Positions 12,402 through 22,503 of a stretch of 64,000 nucleotides of DNA are shown here, one piece after another. Each line of letters starts with the position of its first letter. Position 1 is the first letter of the stretch. Both the position numbers and the translations under genes were made by a program. The DNA comes from Galerina marginata (Eukaryota; Basidiomycota; Agaricomycetes; Agaricales; Galerinaceae), in the NCBI GenBank assembly GCA_023014335.1, contig JAECYW010000017.1:1736001-1800000 (forward strand), given 5' to 3'. Below the pieces are notes generated by a model that did no database searches, was not told the DNA's origin, and worked only from the letters and a program-made list of their open reading frames with translations.

Positions 12402-13285
12402 CTATTCACGGACAGGTCCTTCATCCGGTTTTCGACTCTTTCCTTCGGATACTTGCACCACCTCGATCCTATTGTCAGATTTTGGGGCCATCTTAACCTG
12501 ACGGAACGAGGCGGGTTCAGATATTAAGTATAGTAAGATGAGGCAATAACCTGCCTTGTCTTTGAGTTGTCCAAAGGCTTGCAAGGCGACTGGAGTTTTG
12601 GATTTCACATCCTGGTAAAATGCTCCTGCAGCAGCGCTTACATCACTGGCTCTTCTTTCTAACTCAAGCTTCTCTGATACGGGTTTCCCTGCCTTGAGAC
12701 CAAGTGCCGTCAACTCACGAACCAAGCGTCGTGTAATAGTAATAATCTGGACAGCGCTACTCGTGCTGTGATCGTTTCCATCTTTCGAAACGACTTCAAG
12801 AATTTCATCGTAGGCCTTTTTGGTGATAGCGTTTGCCTCGTCAGCGTGAGCATCGACGACATCACCCAGCGCATCAAAGCCTCTGTCTACAACGAAGCCT
12901 GCCCCAGGAAGAAACGCGACATATGCCTTAGCTGCTCGTCGAAGATATACGAGAGCCTGGCTCGGCGCTTCCTTCGCCAGTTTTTCGCGTGTTTGTCCAA
13001 GGAAAAACATTGCTGGCTTGAAGGTGTCGACCGCCTTCTTGGCGCCAGAAAAATGGTAAAACGCGTAGCCTTCGAACGAGTTTTAGGCAGGTCATTAACA
13101 AATAGAGTAAAACCGGTACCAGCTACGAGTATGGTTCCGGTACCTGCAAGGGTTGCCACAACACCACGTAACGCATCATATCCTAGATGATAACGACGCG
13201 TCGAGGAAGAGGAATTTAGCCTATTGAACGACTGAACAGGGGGCTGGAGCGTCAGTCGACGACGGATAAGGCCAAGTCGTAGCAT
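12402..13285 (-). CDS. Conserved fungal protein of unknown function, copy 1
   Basis: No known function. The chosen start gives an Arg-rich, acid-poor N-terminus (MLRLGLIRRRLTLQPP) resembling a mitochondrial presequence. It is followed by a hydrophobic stretch (VVATLAGTGTILVAG), then mostly amphipathic helices. A 50-nt intron (13070-13119) joins LVAG to YAFYHFSGAKKAVDTF. The helical part contains LVYLRRAAKAYVAFLPGAG and FDALGDVVDAHADEANAI. It shares this block with the minus-strand gene at 13876-14262, so the two are tandem paralogues. Near the 3' end a GC-AG intron (12498-12554, donor GCAGGT) would keep the frame and give the tail ending PDEGPVRE; reading through instead is also open. An upstream ATG at 13324 is possible. 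Confidence 0.6.
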
Positions 13286-13324
13286 GTTAAGAAGGAGGAA
13301 GTACAGCTCGACATTCCTAAGCAA

Positions 13325-13860
13325 CTCAGTATAAGAGAGAAAGCTGTTGTGCCACCCAATAAGCGCCGAGCGAGTTGGTGACGAGGCTTCACGGCGGTAT
13401 CAAATTCAGAGTCAGCGAACGTTCCCAGGGCCCTTCCCGAGGTCATTCCCACTCTTTTGGGAGTTGATGATACCAAGTATGGAGTAGGTATCTTGAATTT
13501 ACCCAACTGGGCATGGAGCTCGGTATTTTCTTGACAATTCCATCGACTCGAGTAATAAGTATGGACAAAGCGACTCCTGAATAATACTCTATTTCCTTGC
13601 ATCAAATAACATTCGACCGCCTAGGTGGGAAGTGCAATAGCCATGATTGGACCTTCCTTCATGTTGTAGTATGTACCGTTGAGCCTGTTACCTTCGAACT
13701 TTGAAGGCAGAATGTCCTTGAGTAACCAGGTCGAATGGACATACAATGCAAATCTAGCGGGCCCGAGAGGAATAAACGTACCATGGATTTCAAAGTTTTG
13801 CACGACAACTTGAATTGGGTAGGGCCCTCTTGACGCCAAGATCTTGCAATTCAATGATCA
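13325..13860 (-). other. Uncertain coding fragments between the two paralogues
   Basis: Two minus-strand stretches look protein-like but cannot be joined with confidence. About 13621-13845 encodes QNFEIHGTFIPLGPARFALY and further on LLKDILPSKFEGNRLNGTYY, ending in a stop. About 13340-13520 encodes KFKIPTPYLVSSTPKRVGM and RALGTFADSEFD. They do not resemble the C-terminal half of copy 1. They may be exons of one small gene or remnants of a broken one. I do not recognise either. Confidence 0.3.
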
Positions 13861-13875
13861 AGCGCAGTAGTTACG

Positions 13876-14262
13876 TTAACAATTTGGTTCGAAGTCGGTC
13901 GTGGTGCGGTCGTTGCCACTTTTCTGAAGGACATCCAGAATGTCTCTGTGGGCTTTTTGAGCGATGGTGGTAGCTTCCTCAGCGTGGGTGCCAACGACAT
14001 CGCCAAGCGAATCAAAGAGTTTGTCCACAGCAAAACCGGCGCCAGGCACGAAGGCGAGATACGTTTTGATTGCAGAGCGAAGGTAGCCAAGAGCTAGATT
14101 TGGTGCATTTTTTGCCAGTTTTTCTCCTGCTTGATCCAGGAGCGACATCACTCGCGTGACCACGTCGTTGTCGATCGTTTGAGTTGTTGGAAAGCGTAGA
14201 CGTCGAATGGCGCTTGACCAGGACATGAAATATTCAATTGATGGGCATTGGATGGCCATCAT
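13876..14262 (-). CDS. Shortened paralogue of the 12.4-13.3 kb protein, copy 2
   Basis: About 128 residues. From residue ~45 it follows copy 1 closely: LALGYLRSAIKTYLAFVPGAG against LVYLRRAAKAYVAFLPGAG, then FDSLGDVVGTHAEEATTIAQKAHRDILDVL against FDALGDVVDAHADEANAITKKAYDEILEVV (given here as pieces of the alignment). It stops just after the equivalent of GNDH, so the C-terminal third of copy 1 is missing. Its N-terminal 40 residues differ from copy 1 and lack the presequence-like and hydrophobic region. It could be a truncated duplicate, or its upstream and downstream exons may lie in the ambiguous sequence on either side. Function unknown. Confidence 0.5.
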   Translation of the reverse strand: MMAIQCPSIEYFMSWSSAIRRLRFPTTQTIDNDVVTRVMSLLDQAGEKLAKNAPNLALGYLRSAIKTYLAFVPGAGFAVDKLFDSLGDVVGTHAEEATTIAQKAHRDILDVLQKSGNDRTTTDFEPNC

Positions 14263-14362
14263 CGTTTGTGGCGTCTTTTCCCACCTTGCCTTCTATGGCC
14301 ACATTGAGAGTGCAATGAAAACGGAAAGCAAAACACATGTATAGCAAAATGTAAGGCAAAGA

Positions 14363-15030
14363 TCAAGCATCTGGGACTTCAACTTCGCCAGAGTTAATAC
14401 CGTCAATAACGTCGTGAGGGGGTTGACCATCTACAGTGCACCCAATGCTCTGAGCTGTTCCCAGAATCTCTTTCACGCACCCCGACAACTCTTTAGCCAA
14501 CGACTTTTCCTTCATTGTCCGTGCGATATCAAAGATCTCGTCCAGTGTCACATTTCCAGAGTGCTTGATATTCTTCTCCTTCTTGCGGTCACGTGGGGGC
14601 TCTGTAGCAATAAAAGGTGAGTACGGGTACAGAATGGGTGAAGGTAGAGCGTTCAAGGACCTTTGAGCGCACGGATAACAAGGGAGGAGGCGGAAGGGAC
14701 GACAGAGACGGCAGCTTGTCGGTTTTGGATGGTAAGTTGAACAGTCACCCGTAGTCCTTTCCAAGCCGATGTAGCTTTGGCGATATCTTCACCAACCTTT
14801 TTCGGGGACTGGTGCAGCCAGGTAAATACAAAATTTGGGAAAAGGGTTGATTTGGCTCGTACCAGACCCAAAGGACCGATCTTTGGCGCGAGGGCAGACT
14901 GAAGCACCGACCTCACCTCCGGTCGCGCGCAGATAGATGATTTTTATTTCATTGGGGTCCTGTTTTGAGAGAGATCAGAACTCGAATATCTGGAGAAAAA
15001 AAGATAGATTATTACAATCTTGGGGGCCAT
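14363..15030 (-). CDS. RPL12: 60S ribosomal protein L12 (uL11)
   Basis: Component of the ribosomal GTPase-associated centre. Four exons, with introns 14960-15015, 14809-14872 and 14602-14660. Exon 1 is only MAPKI. The following pieces are canonical: [88 protein letters not shown] and [20 protein letters not shown]. The protein should be ~165 residues, as expected. One base too many between 14895 and 14902 shifts the frame between GEVGAS and SALAPK. Because this gene is essential and normally single-copy in this form, a sequence error is more likely than a real break. The intron 3 donor (GTCCTT) is unusual. Confidence 0.93.
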
Positions 15031-15249
15031 TTTTGATGTGAGGAGGACGGGCTGCTAATTGACCTTGATATCGACAATGGACAGACCTGAAAATTAGAGT
15101 TCGGGCTCCGACGATCAACTGTATAGCCGGCATTCGCAATGTTATTTGGACGTGTTGTGCTGTGGCTTTACAATCTCTACCGATGTCACAAGAGATATTC
15201 CCGTTTCATCCAGTTTGAGGCCAACACGGCTACCTTGTGCAATGGATAC

Positions 15250-16333
15250 ATGGAATCCTCTAGCTCAGAAAGGGTTGGGGTCCCCGCACTCTTTGAAGAA
15301 GCTCCCGTAGAATGTCTTGTTGAACTTATTGGTATTTTGCACTCATTGCGAACCCCCCCGATTTTCAACTAACCGACATGTTCCAGCAGATATGCTTGAA
15401 CGTTTAATGGCACATAATGATCGTATACCTTTATCACCGTATGTTCTTCCTCTCTGAAATGATTGATCCCAGCTAACGGTCGTTCAGAGAATCTTTGACG
15501 CGATTTCATTCGCGATCAGCTCCTGGCATCACTGTCCTCGACTACCTGAAACGCATCGTCAGATTCACCAACGTCGAGGTTGGTGCAATCACGCAACTGC
15601 TCTCACTCCATATTGTCGTTGATCAACATCCTAGAAATCATGTCTACTTATCACTCTTTTCAATATTGATCAGATTTGCGCCCGGATGCCCCTGTTTACG
15701 CTCTCATCCTTGACGTGCCATCGCTTCGTGAATCACGTCCATCACTGTATCCAGCAAGGGCCTCTGTGATGCGTTCTGTCCAAACAATCTATACGCCAGA
15801 GTGGGTGGGATATCCGTCACTGAACTCAACGTGCTCGAAAGGGAGTTTCTTTCGATGATAGACTGGCGTCTGATGGTTAGCACACTTCTCTTAAAGTATT
15901 CTCCGCTCCCTTCCCACCCACCGGCTCGCCATTTTCATTTCACAATGCCCTTCCATGTTCACGGTAATAATGAAAATTTTCTTGCCAGTGTACCCGCGAA
16001 ATTTTGCAGGAATATTACGTCAATCTAGTGCGGACCCACAGCACTGGCAAATTCACGATCGCCGGGAATGAGTCGCCCAGCAATTCTTCCGACAGCGATC
16101 TGGAGATGGACAGCGGAGCGTCGTGCCCTTCCTCTCCTACACTAACTAGACAAACTACCCGTCTCTCTCCGGCAGAACCTACCGCCATATTGGTGGAACC
16201 CGGGGCTACATCACAGGAGGTCACCCAGCGGGCGACTATCGAGCAGAACATGGCATTTGCTGCTCTTCAACAGTCCCAGTCACAGGATTCTAGTACCATA
16301 GTTTCAATAGAGCGGACGAACAAGAGCATATAA
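15250..16333 (+). CDS. Pho80/Pcl-type cyclin
   Basis: Cyclin of the PHO80/PCL family, which activates Pho85-type kinases for phosphate sensing, polarity or cell-cycle entry. The cyclin fold is visible as DYLKRIVRFTNVE, then KSCLLITLFNIDQICARMPLF, FTLSSLTCHRFV, ITVSSKGLCDAFCPNNLYA, RVGGISVTELNVLEREFL and SMIDWRLM. The C-terminal tail (about 90 residues) is disordered and rich in Ser and Thr. Introns of about 45-75 nt separate five or six exons. At 15731-15741, between HRFVN and ITVSSKG, there is one base too many, inside the cyclin box. The start at 15250 (MESSSSERVGVP) is preferred; an in-frame ATG at 15139 would add 37 residues. Confidence 0.85.
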
Positions 16334-16987
16334 AATGATTTATAAAAATTATTAAGTGCTCGACGAGGACGAGAAGTCTATCTAGGCGGCGACTATCCGA
16401 TGCACTTCAGGATTATCAACAGAATATAAAGCGATTCATATTGTCTAGCTAAGTGCACAATGAAGGGACGTTTGTTGGATTGGGTTATGTGTTAAAAAAA
16501 AAAAAACAAGGAAGAATGAATGAAGAAGAACGTATTAAATACATGTAACACTACCGAATGAATGAGTGCAAGGAATGACATCTTGTATGAGTTGGGCGGC
16601 CACCACCACCATGGCTGGGGAAAATTACAGTCCTACAAAGGGTCAAAAACGAACCCCACTAGCTAGTCAGTCAGTCAGACAATTAAACGGCAATCGACAG
16701 ATAATCGACTCGAAAACACCGTGTTTGCAAATCATTGGCGTTGAAAACAATTCGACTGTGCGCACCGTGAAATATACTACTGTACCAATACAAAAAGAGA
16801 ATGTGCCCGGCCTCCGTAATGCTGCACGCCGTGTGTAATGTCCAATATTGAACTGAACTGGGCATCGAAAAAAACAACACGGGCGCACGGAAACAACAAG
16901 GCCATAAAGTCCACCTCATCCACCTGCTTTGCTCCAGTAAAAAAAAACCACGTGCAGCACAGCAGCGTTCTCTCCACCACGACTTTC
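16334..16987. other. Convergent 3' intergenic region
   Basis: Lies between the 3' ends of the cyclin (+) and the kinase (-). It holds an A-tract of about 12 near 16496-16507, and reading frames on either strand here lack conserved features. No gene called. Confidence 0.5.
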
Positions 16988-19900
16988 TCAACGACGAAGG
17001 GCAGAAAGCATCTTGGCCAATGCGTTAATCTGGCCTTTCTGGACTTTCTTGACACCTTCGGCGTCATCCTTCCCGCCGGCGAGGCCACCGAGATCCGTGG
17101 TGCTCGTGGACGCATCGATGCGCAAGTAGTCAGGCGACTTTTGACCGCTCGAGGGTCCAGCTGGGCGTTCCGTAATGGTGTCGAGTTTCAGGTCCTTGGG
17201 GGGCTTCCGGGTCCGCTGCTTACGAACAGGCGGAGAACCAAAGATGTCCCCAACAGGATTCGGGTGTTGTCCACGAGGCAGTTGACACAGCTCCCAAGGC
17301 ACACCATCCATGACTGAACAACAAATGAATGAGCACGCCACCAACCACGAATGGAAATCACTTACTCTTGATGTTCTTGGGGATGTCGCCATTCGGGTAT
17401 CCGGTCGACGAAGAGAAAGTTGACGAAGGCTTGACGCTCGTGCGCCAGCTCGCGGAAGATACGCTGGTCGCGGCCGTGGAGACGCTCCTCGCGCTCGAGT
17501 TGCTGTAGCGCGTAAAGGCCGATGACGAAGTACCCGCACTCGAGGATGTGCTCATGGAGCTGCGCCAGTTGGAAGACACAACGGAACTCGCACTGGACCC
17601 AATCGGGCGTCCACTGCGCGTGCTGTTTGGTGAAACCGCGCGGCTCTCTTGGAAGGCCCACTGCTCCGACGAGACAGGCGGACTTGTAGAAAGCGCGAAA
17701 CCAGGTGATCGGCTGGGTGTCTTCACAGATCTAGAGCCACCGGGAGGTATATCCCGAGCACGGCGACCTCGACTCCAGGTAGAGGAAGCGTCGGCGTCGA
17801 CTTTCTGAGGCGGGGGTGCAGGGGGTGACGGAGCGTTCAAACCCATGAGGAGGCTGGTCACATTGCTGGCAGTTGAAGCCATGGCCTGAGACTGCGACAG
17901 GTCCAGCGAAGTGGGCGGCGAGACTTCTTCTACAGGAGAAACCCTTCCGGCTGCGGCAGCATTGGCGAGGGCGTTGGCACTGGCCTTGCCAAAGCTGAGC
18001 TTCCATATCGACGGTTTCTTGGTCACGACAGGAACAGGTGGAACACTAGGCAGGGAGGGAGAAGGTCCTTTAGCAACAGGAGGTGGACGGTATATAATGG
18101 CAGAAGGCATAGCATACATTGAAACAGGCTCGAAAGGCATCCTGGAAGACGTCCTGTGTGCCGAAGCTGATCGGTGAGATGACTTGGAAGCCTTGCTTAT
18201 CTCCCTCGCGAGCGATTGAGAGGCGTCGGCCAGGGTGGCCAGGGTGGTGTCATGTGGGGTCGTAGGGCTCGTGGCGGCAGCAGCAACGGTGCCTTTGCCT
18301 TTGCGGGCGCCTCGCTTCCGTCTCTTGTTCGTAGATGTAGATCGTGAAGTCATACCCTCAATTTCAATTTCAACATCGGCGTCATCCACGTCGTCTTCAT
18401 TATCTTGATCGATAACGGTAGACAATTCGGCCCTCTCAAAAGCGGGCTCCAGTGACGGGGCGCGAGACAGAGAGCGGGTGGGCATAGCTGGGGTGCGAGC
18501 GGCCTGTGGTGCAGCCTGACGGATGCCTTGATGAAGGGCGATGCGAAATTGGAATGGAGAGAGAAATCCGGTGACCTTGAGTAGAGCTGCTGGACGCAGT
18601 GCGATGGATACCGTGGCCTCCGAGGAGAGCAGGAAGATTCTTGGCCCAAGCACCAAATTCAGCGGCACTCATGCGAGGAGAGTCCGAATGAGGAACCGGA
18701 AGGAGACAAAAGACCTTGTTGGCGAGAACATCTGCGACAGGCTTTGTCATGCCCATGAAGCGCTGCATGAAAAAGTTGACGGGATCTTTGAGGTAGAGAT
18801 CGAACGAGGAACAAGCGCCTTGGGCAGTGTCAGTCCAGGGGTTGCAGTGGTACAGCCTGTGCACAATGAGGTTAAGATATGTGGGATGGGTCTAGATGCT
18901 TATCGACGTACATATTAATGAGCACGATGCCCAACGACCAGACATCCGCAGCACGAGGACGATAAGTAGGAGCAACGTTATTTCTGCACTCTGGTAAACG
19001 GATCAAGATCGGACCCATTGCAATATAATCGGCAAGACTCACCATAGCTCATATAAGGAGCACTGCCGCAGTCCATATCAGCGGATTCGAGGTCGGTAGT
19101 GGAAAGGCCAAAATCAGTGAGCTTGACGATAACCTTGCGCTCTAGACGACCATCGGGCGTGGTGAAGGTTCCATCGGTGACAATGAAATTCTCCGGGCTT
19201 GATATCACGATGGAAGACCTGTTGTGCGTGACAGGCGGCGACGGCATCGCACATCTGGCTGAACATGGAGGAGACGAGACGAAGACGGGTGCGAGAGAGC
19301 ATCTGTGAAGGATGCATATTGGAAAGCAGACTAGGAGTTGGGGGTGTATGAGACGTTGAGACTGAAGAGTCGGTGGGATGGGGATTGTCCAAATCATAAT
19401 GGTCCCGGGCTTGTTCAAGGAAGTAGAAGAGATCCTCTCCAGGAACGTATTCAAGGAGCAGTAGCAAGAAAGCCGAAGTTTCAAGAGTACGATGAAGAGT
19501 AGCAATATTGGGATGCAGCTGCAATGACTGATGGATGGTAACCTGAAGTGTGTGTGTAAATGAACCAAAACTAGTGCCAAAAAAGGGAAGATGGCAAGCA
19601 TTACCTCTGACATTTGTAGCTCTAGAGCCTCCGAGTCTAGGTTTGCTTTGGACAGGCATTTGATAGCGTATTTCCGACCGTAGACGATTTGTAGACTAGG
19701 AACGGACTTGTTATCAAGCTCCATAAGCCCAATGGTGGACATGTGACCGTCTTCGGAGGGAAGAGGGCGAGAAAGGACCTCCTGAACAAGATAAACGACG
19801 GCGTAGCTGCCGGTGCCGAGCTGCTTGATGACCTCGAATTCGTGAGCGGGTTCCCTGTGGGAGTGATCCTGAGCGCCGTTGGAGACGAGACGAATGGGTT

Positions 19901-20237
19901 CACCCTGGAGGAAAAAGCCGTCGCCGACGATGTCGCCGGGAGCCAAGACATCCTCGATTGGCTGGGATGCGATGGACGGGGACTGGCTGTGAAAGGGAAC
20001 TGGGCTTGCGGAGTGGAGCTGGCGGGAGGAGATGTAGGGGCTACGGGGGAGAGGGGAGGTAGGAGAGGGCGAAGAGGGAAAAACAGTGGAAATGGCGAGG
20101 GGCGGGGGATAGAGAACGGCACGGGGATCTTTCTGGAGACGCCTGCGGTTCAAGAGGTCATTAGGACGAGCATAGTCGGGCGCTGAAATCTTTTGGGAGA
20201 GGGACAGCGGGGGGAGCTGGACGGGATACTGCAACAT
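16988..20237 (-). CDS. Ser/Thr protein kinase, Ksp1/Sks1/Ran1 type
   Basis: The N-terminal ~130 residues are Ser/Pro-rich. The kinase domain follows: glycine loop LGTGSYAVVYLVQE, lysine in YGRKYAIKCLSK, FLLLLLEYVPGEDLFYFLEQ, catalytic loop HRDIKP-ENFIV, LTDFGLSTTDLES, then CGSAPYMSYECR where the usual APE is SYE, and ADVWSLGIVLINML. A long, low-complexity Ser/Ala/Pro-rich tail of ~500 residues ends in LAKMLSALRR. Introns include 18527-18575 (49 nt) and one whose acceptor yields IMDGVPWELC. The frame is broken by an extra base in the catalytic loop (CC at 19193-19194), between DIKP and ENFIV. Kinases of this group act in nutrient and filamentation signalling; the exact orthologue is not determined. 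Confidence 0.85.
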
Positions 20238-20594
20238 GAGCGACGAACGAACGCTCAGCTCTCAGCAGAAAGAAGAGTCCGTTCAGACGAGACCGGCTTG
20301 GAGTCTGAGCTGGTTTGGGCCGAGATACATGCAGAGGATGCGACGCCCGGTCGGAGGGGAGGGGAGCTCACCGTCGCAGAAGATGGGAGAAAGGGAAAGA
20401 AGGAAAGACAACGGATTTGTGCTATTTTCCATCCATGTGCACATCCACCACCCTATTTCTAAATACAGCCTCCCTTCTCCGCAGCATCCATATGGCCCCT
20501 TTGCCCTGCACACATGCTGCCCTTTCCCACGCTACCCTCCGCTCTCAGCCTCCAGCGACCCAGTCAGATATCCCTTCTGCGTTTAATTAGTTAA
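20238..20594. other. Intergenic region upstream of the kinase
   Basis: Promoter/5' leader of the minus-strand kinase and the 3' flank of UTP6. Pyrimidine-rich on the plus strand around 20460-20580, with no conserved coding signal on either strand. Confidence 0.45.
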
Positions 20595-21945
20595 TTAATA
20601 TTTCCCTGCGCGCCACTTACCAGACCTCGCGTCCATCTCCCGCGCGCACCACTCCTGCACGAACGCCCGATACGCCGTCCACAGCGTCTCCCCGATGTCC
20701 CCAGCCCGTATCCGCGCTACGATCTCCTCGTTCGCCGTCTGCAGACCGTCCACCAGCGCCTTCCCTGCCACCCCCCCACTGAGCATACGGCTCGCTACAA
20801 ATACCACCGCCCCTGCGTCCCTTGGCAGCGTGCGTCGAAGCTCCTCGTACAGGTGCTCCAGAAGTTTCCTCCGCAAGCTCTCCGGAGATGGATAATTGCA
20901 TATCACTTCCTTGATCCATTCGAACATCTCCAGTCGTGGGATCGCTGGGTAGCAACCGTCCATCAGTGTCACACAACTCAGCATGCAAGTCCATACCTCG
21001 ACCCGCGCTGCTAATTACAGACTCCACGATCCCTCCTTCCATCACTTTCCGCCTCGCTGCTGCCCCCACGTCATCCTCCCTCTCATACTCCGCCTCCTCC
21101 TTCGTCCCCTCCTCTTCTATCCGCTTCCCGACGATCGCTTCGCTCCGGTCCTCCAGAGTACCCTCCGGTGACAGCTTGATCCCGAGTACATCCCATCGTC
21201 GTCGGAGGCTCTCGATAAATCCTAGCTCCATTTTCACGTACTCTTTCCACATGTCCATGCTCTCAGGGTTCAACCGGATCCCTCGCTGCAGCAGCATGCG
21301 TGCCGCTGACGGCGAGTGCTGATCTAGTTCATGCGATGCAGCAAGAATAAACAGTGCAGGTTTGTTCGGATGCAGCTGCAGCGCTCTATTTTTGAATTAA
21401 TACATGTGTTGCCACGTCCAATTTAACCCAACACACACACACACACCTTGCAGTAATTCTGCCTACCAGGGCTCGAGCCCCTTCACCTTTAGGCAACTTG
21501 GATATATTGCACCCACAGTCCCACATCCGATTTGAACTTTTTCACCGCCCGTTCGAAAATGTGGAATTGTCTTCGCACCAGCGCGTAATCAGACACTGTC
21601 GCAGGTCCCGGCGCCAATTCTATTACAATTAGAGCCGCCTTCCATTGCAACAAGAAAGCACACTTACCCATCCGTGCAACGCGCTTCCGCCGTAATTGCT
21701 CCAAACCCATCTCGTATGCTGCATACCGCAGGTAATCAGCCTTTTTCGCCACGCGTCTCACAAGCGAACTTTCAAACGCTGTTCGCTTTTTCATTATCTG
21801 TTTGGTCTCTTTCTGCAGGGCTCGGCAAGTCGAAATCAATTTCATCAAGGTTAAAATAAAAACTCACTTCCGTAAACAGGTTCTTCTCCACCAAGTCCTT
21901 GAGCTCATCGAGCATCTGCTCTTGCTGATAATGTACTCTCTCCAT
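20595..21945 (-). CDS. UTP6: U3 snoRNP / small-subunit processome protein UTP6
   Basis: Needed for 18S rRNA maturation in the nucleolus. It starts MERVHYQQEQMLDELKDLVE, followed by a basic region ending LRRKRVARM and HAT-type helical repeats (FHIFERAVKKFKSDVGLWVQ, then HPNKPALFILAASHELD and RGIRLNPESMDMWKEYVKME). Introns are about 48-65 nt. The junction SSA|AIPRLEMFEWIKEV is restored by splicing 58 nt near 20945-21003. An extra A at 21491 shifts the frame just after YIQVA, and KGEGARALVGRITA continues after removing it. The next intron's donor lies inside an (AC)8 tract (21431-21446, GT repeat on the coding strand). An in-frame ATG upstream at 21984 is less likely. Confidence 0.9.
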
Positions 21946-22503
21946 GTTGTGCCGTCTCTTGGGGTAGGTGGGGGCTAAGAGCAAGAAGCAAGGTCGACGG
22001 TAAAGGCGTTCTGTTCAAGTTGGCGGCCCGTTACCCAGTGGCACATTTTTCTGTGACAGACGTGACAGTTACAGGATAAATATAGCAGCCTCAAGTACGA
22101 TTGTCGCAATTGGATATCTTGTTCACCGCTAAGTACCATCCAATTATCACTGAAAAGCTATAGCTATCAGCTGTCTGTCGGAAAATCTCCAATTGTGGTG
22201 TTGAATTTTTGTGCAATAGAAGCCCCAATATTAGATCACTAAATTTGAGCTACTTGTCTTATCTATCCATTAAATTAGACTTGCCAAGGTGAATTTGTCT
22301 CCAGCCTCTTTTGCGGCTTAATTTTACAACGATCCGATCTATCGCTTTGATGCAATAGGGTTGTGTTGAGGAAACAAGATAACCATATCGGGCCGGGTGG
22401 AAGCGACGGAGTTGAAACCAACAGAGCCACACAAACTCAGCTCTCCTGCCCTCCTCGTACTTCTCATCGTGCTAGAAGTAGCCGCGTTTGAAAACTACCT
22501 GCG
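21946..22503. other. Divergent promoter region (UTP6 / 22.5-kb gene)
   Basis: Upstream region shared by two divergent genes. AT-rich in the middle, with no conserved frame and no recognisable RNA gene. Confidence 0.5.

Noticed and set aside
13881..13895. GGTTCGAAGTC resembling a tRNA B box
   Set aside because: No matching A box or cloverleaf nearby, and it lies in the coding part of the copy 2 gene.
14893..14921. 18-nt GT...AG stretch in RPL12 that could be read as a tiny intron
   Set aside because: Far below the length range of other introns here, a multiple of three so it cannot repair the frame, and it overlaps canonical uL11 sequence.
16496..16507. A-tract of ~12 as a sign of a retroposed gene
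   Set aside because: No target-site duplication or intronless copy beside it; it lies in a 3' flank.
18527..18575. Apparent frame break in the kinase tail after SSSTQ
   Set aside because: A 49-nt GT-AG intron explains it.
20945..21003. Apparent frameshift in UTP6 between VISSA and AIPRLEMF
   Set aside because: A normal 58-nt GT-AG intron joins the two frames exactly.
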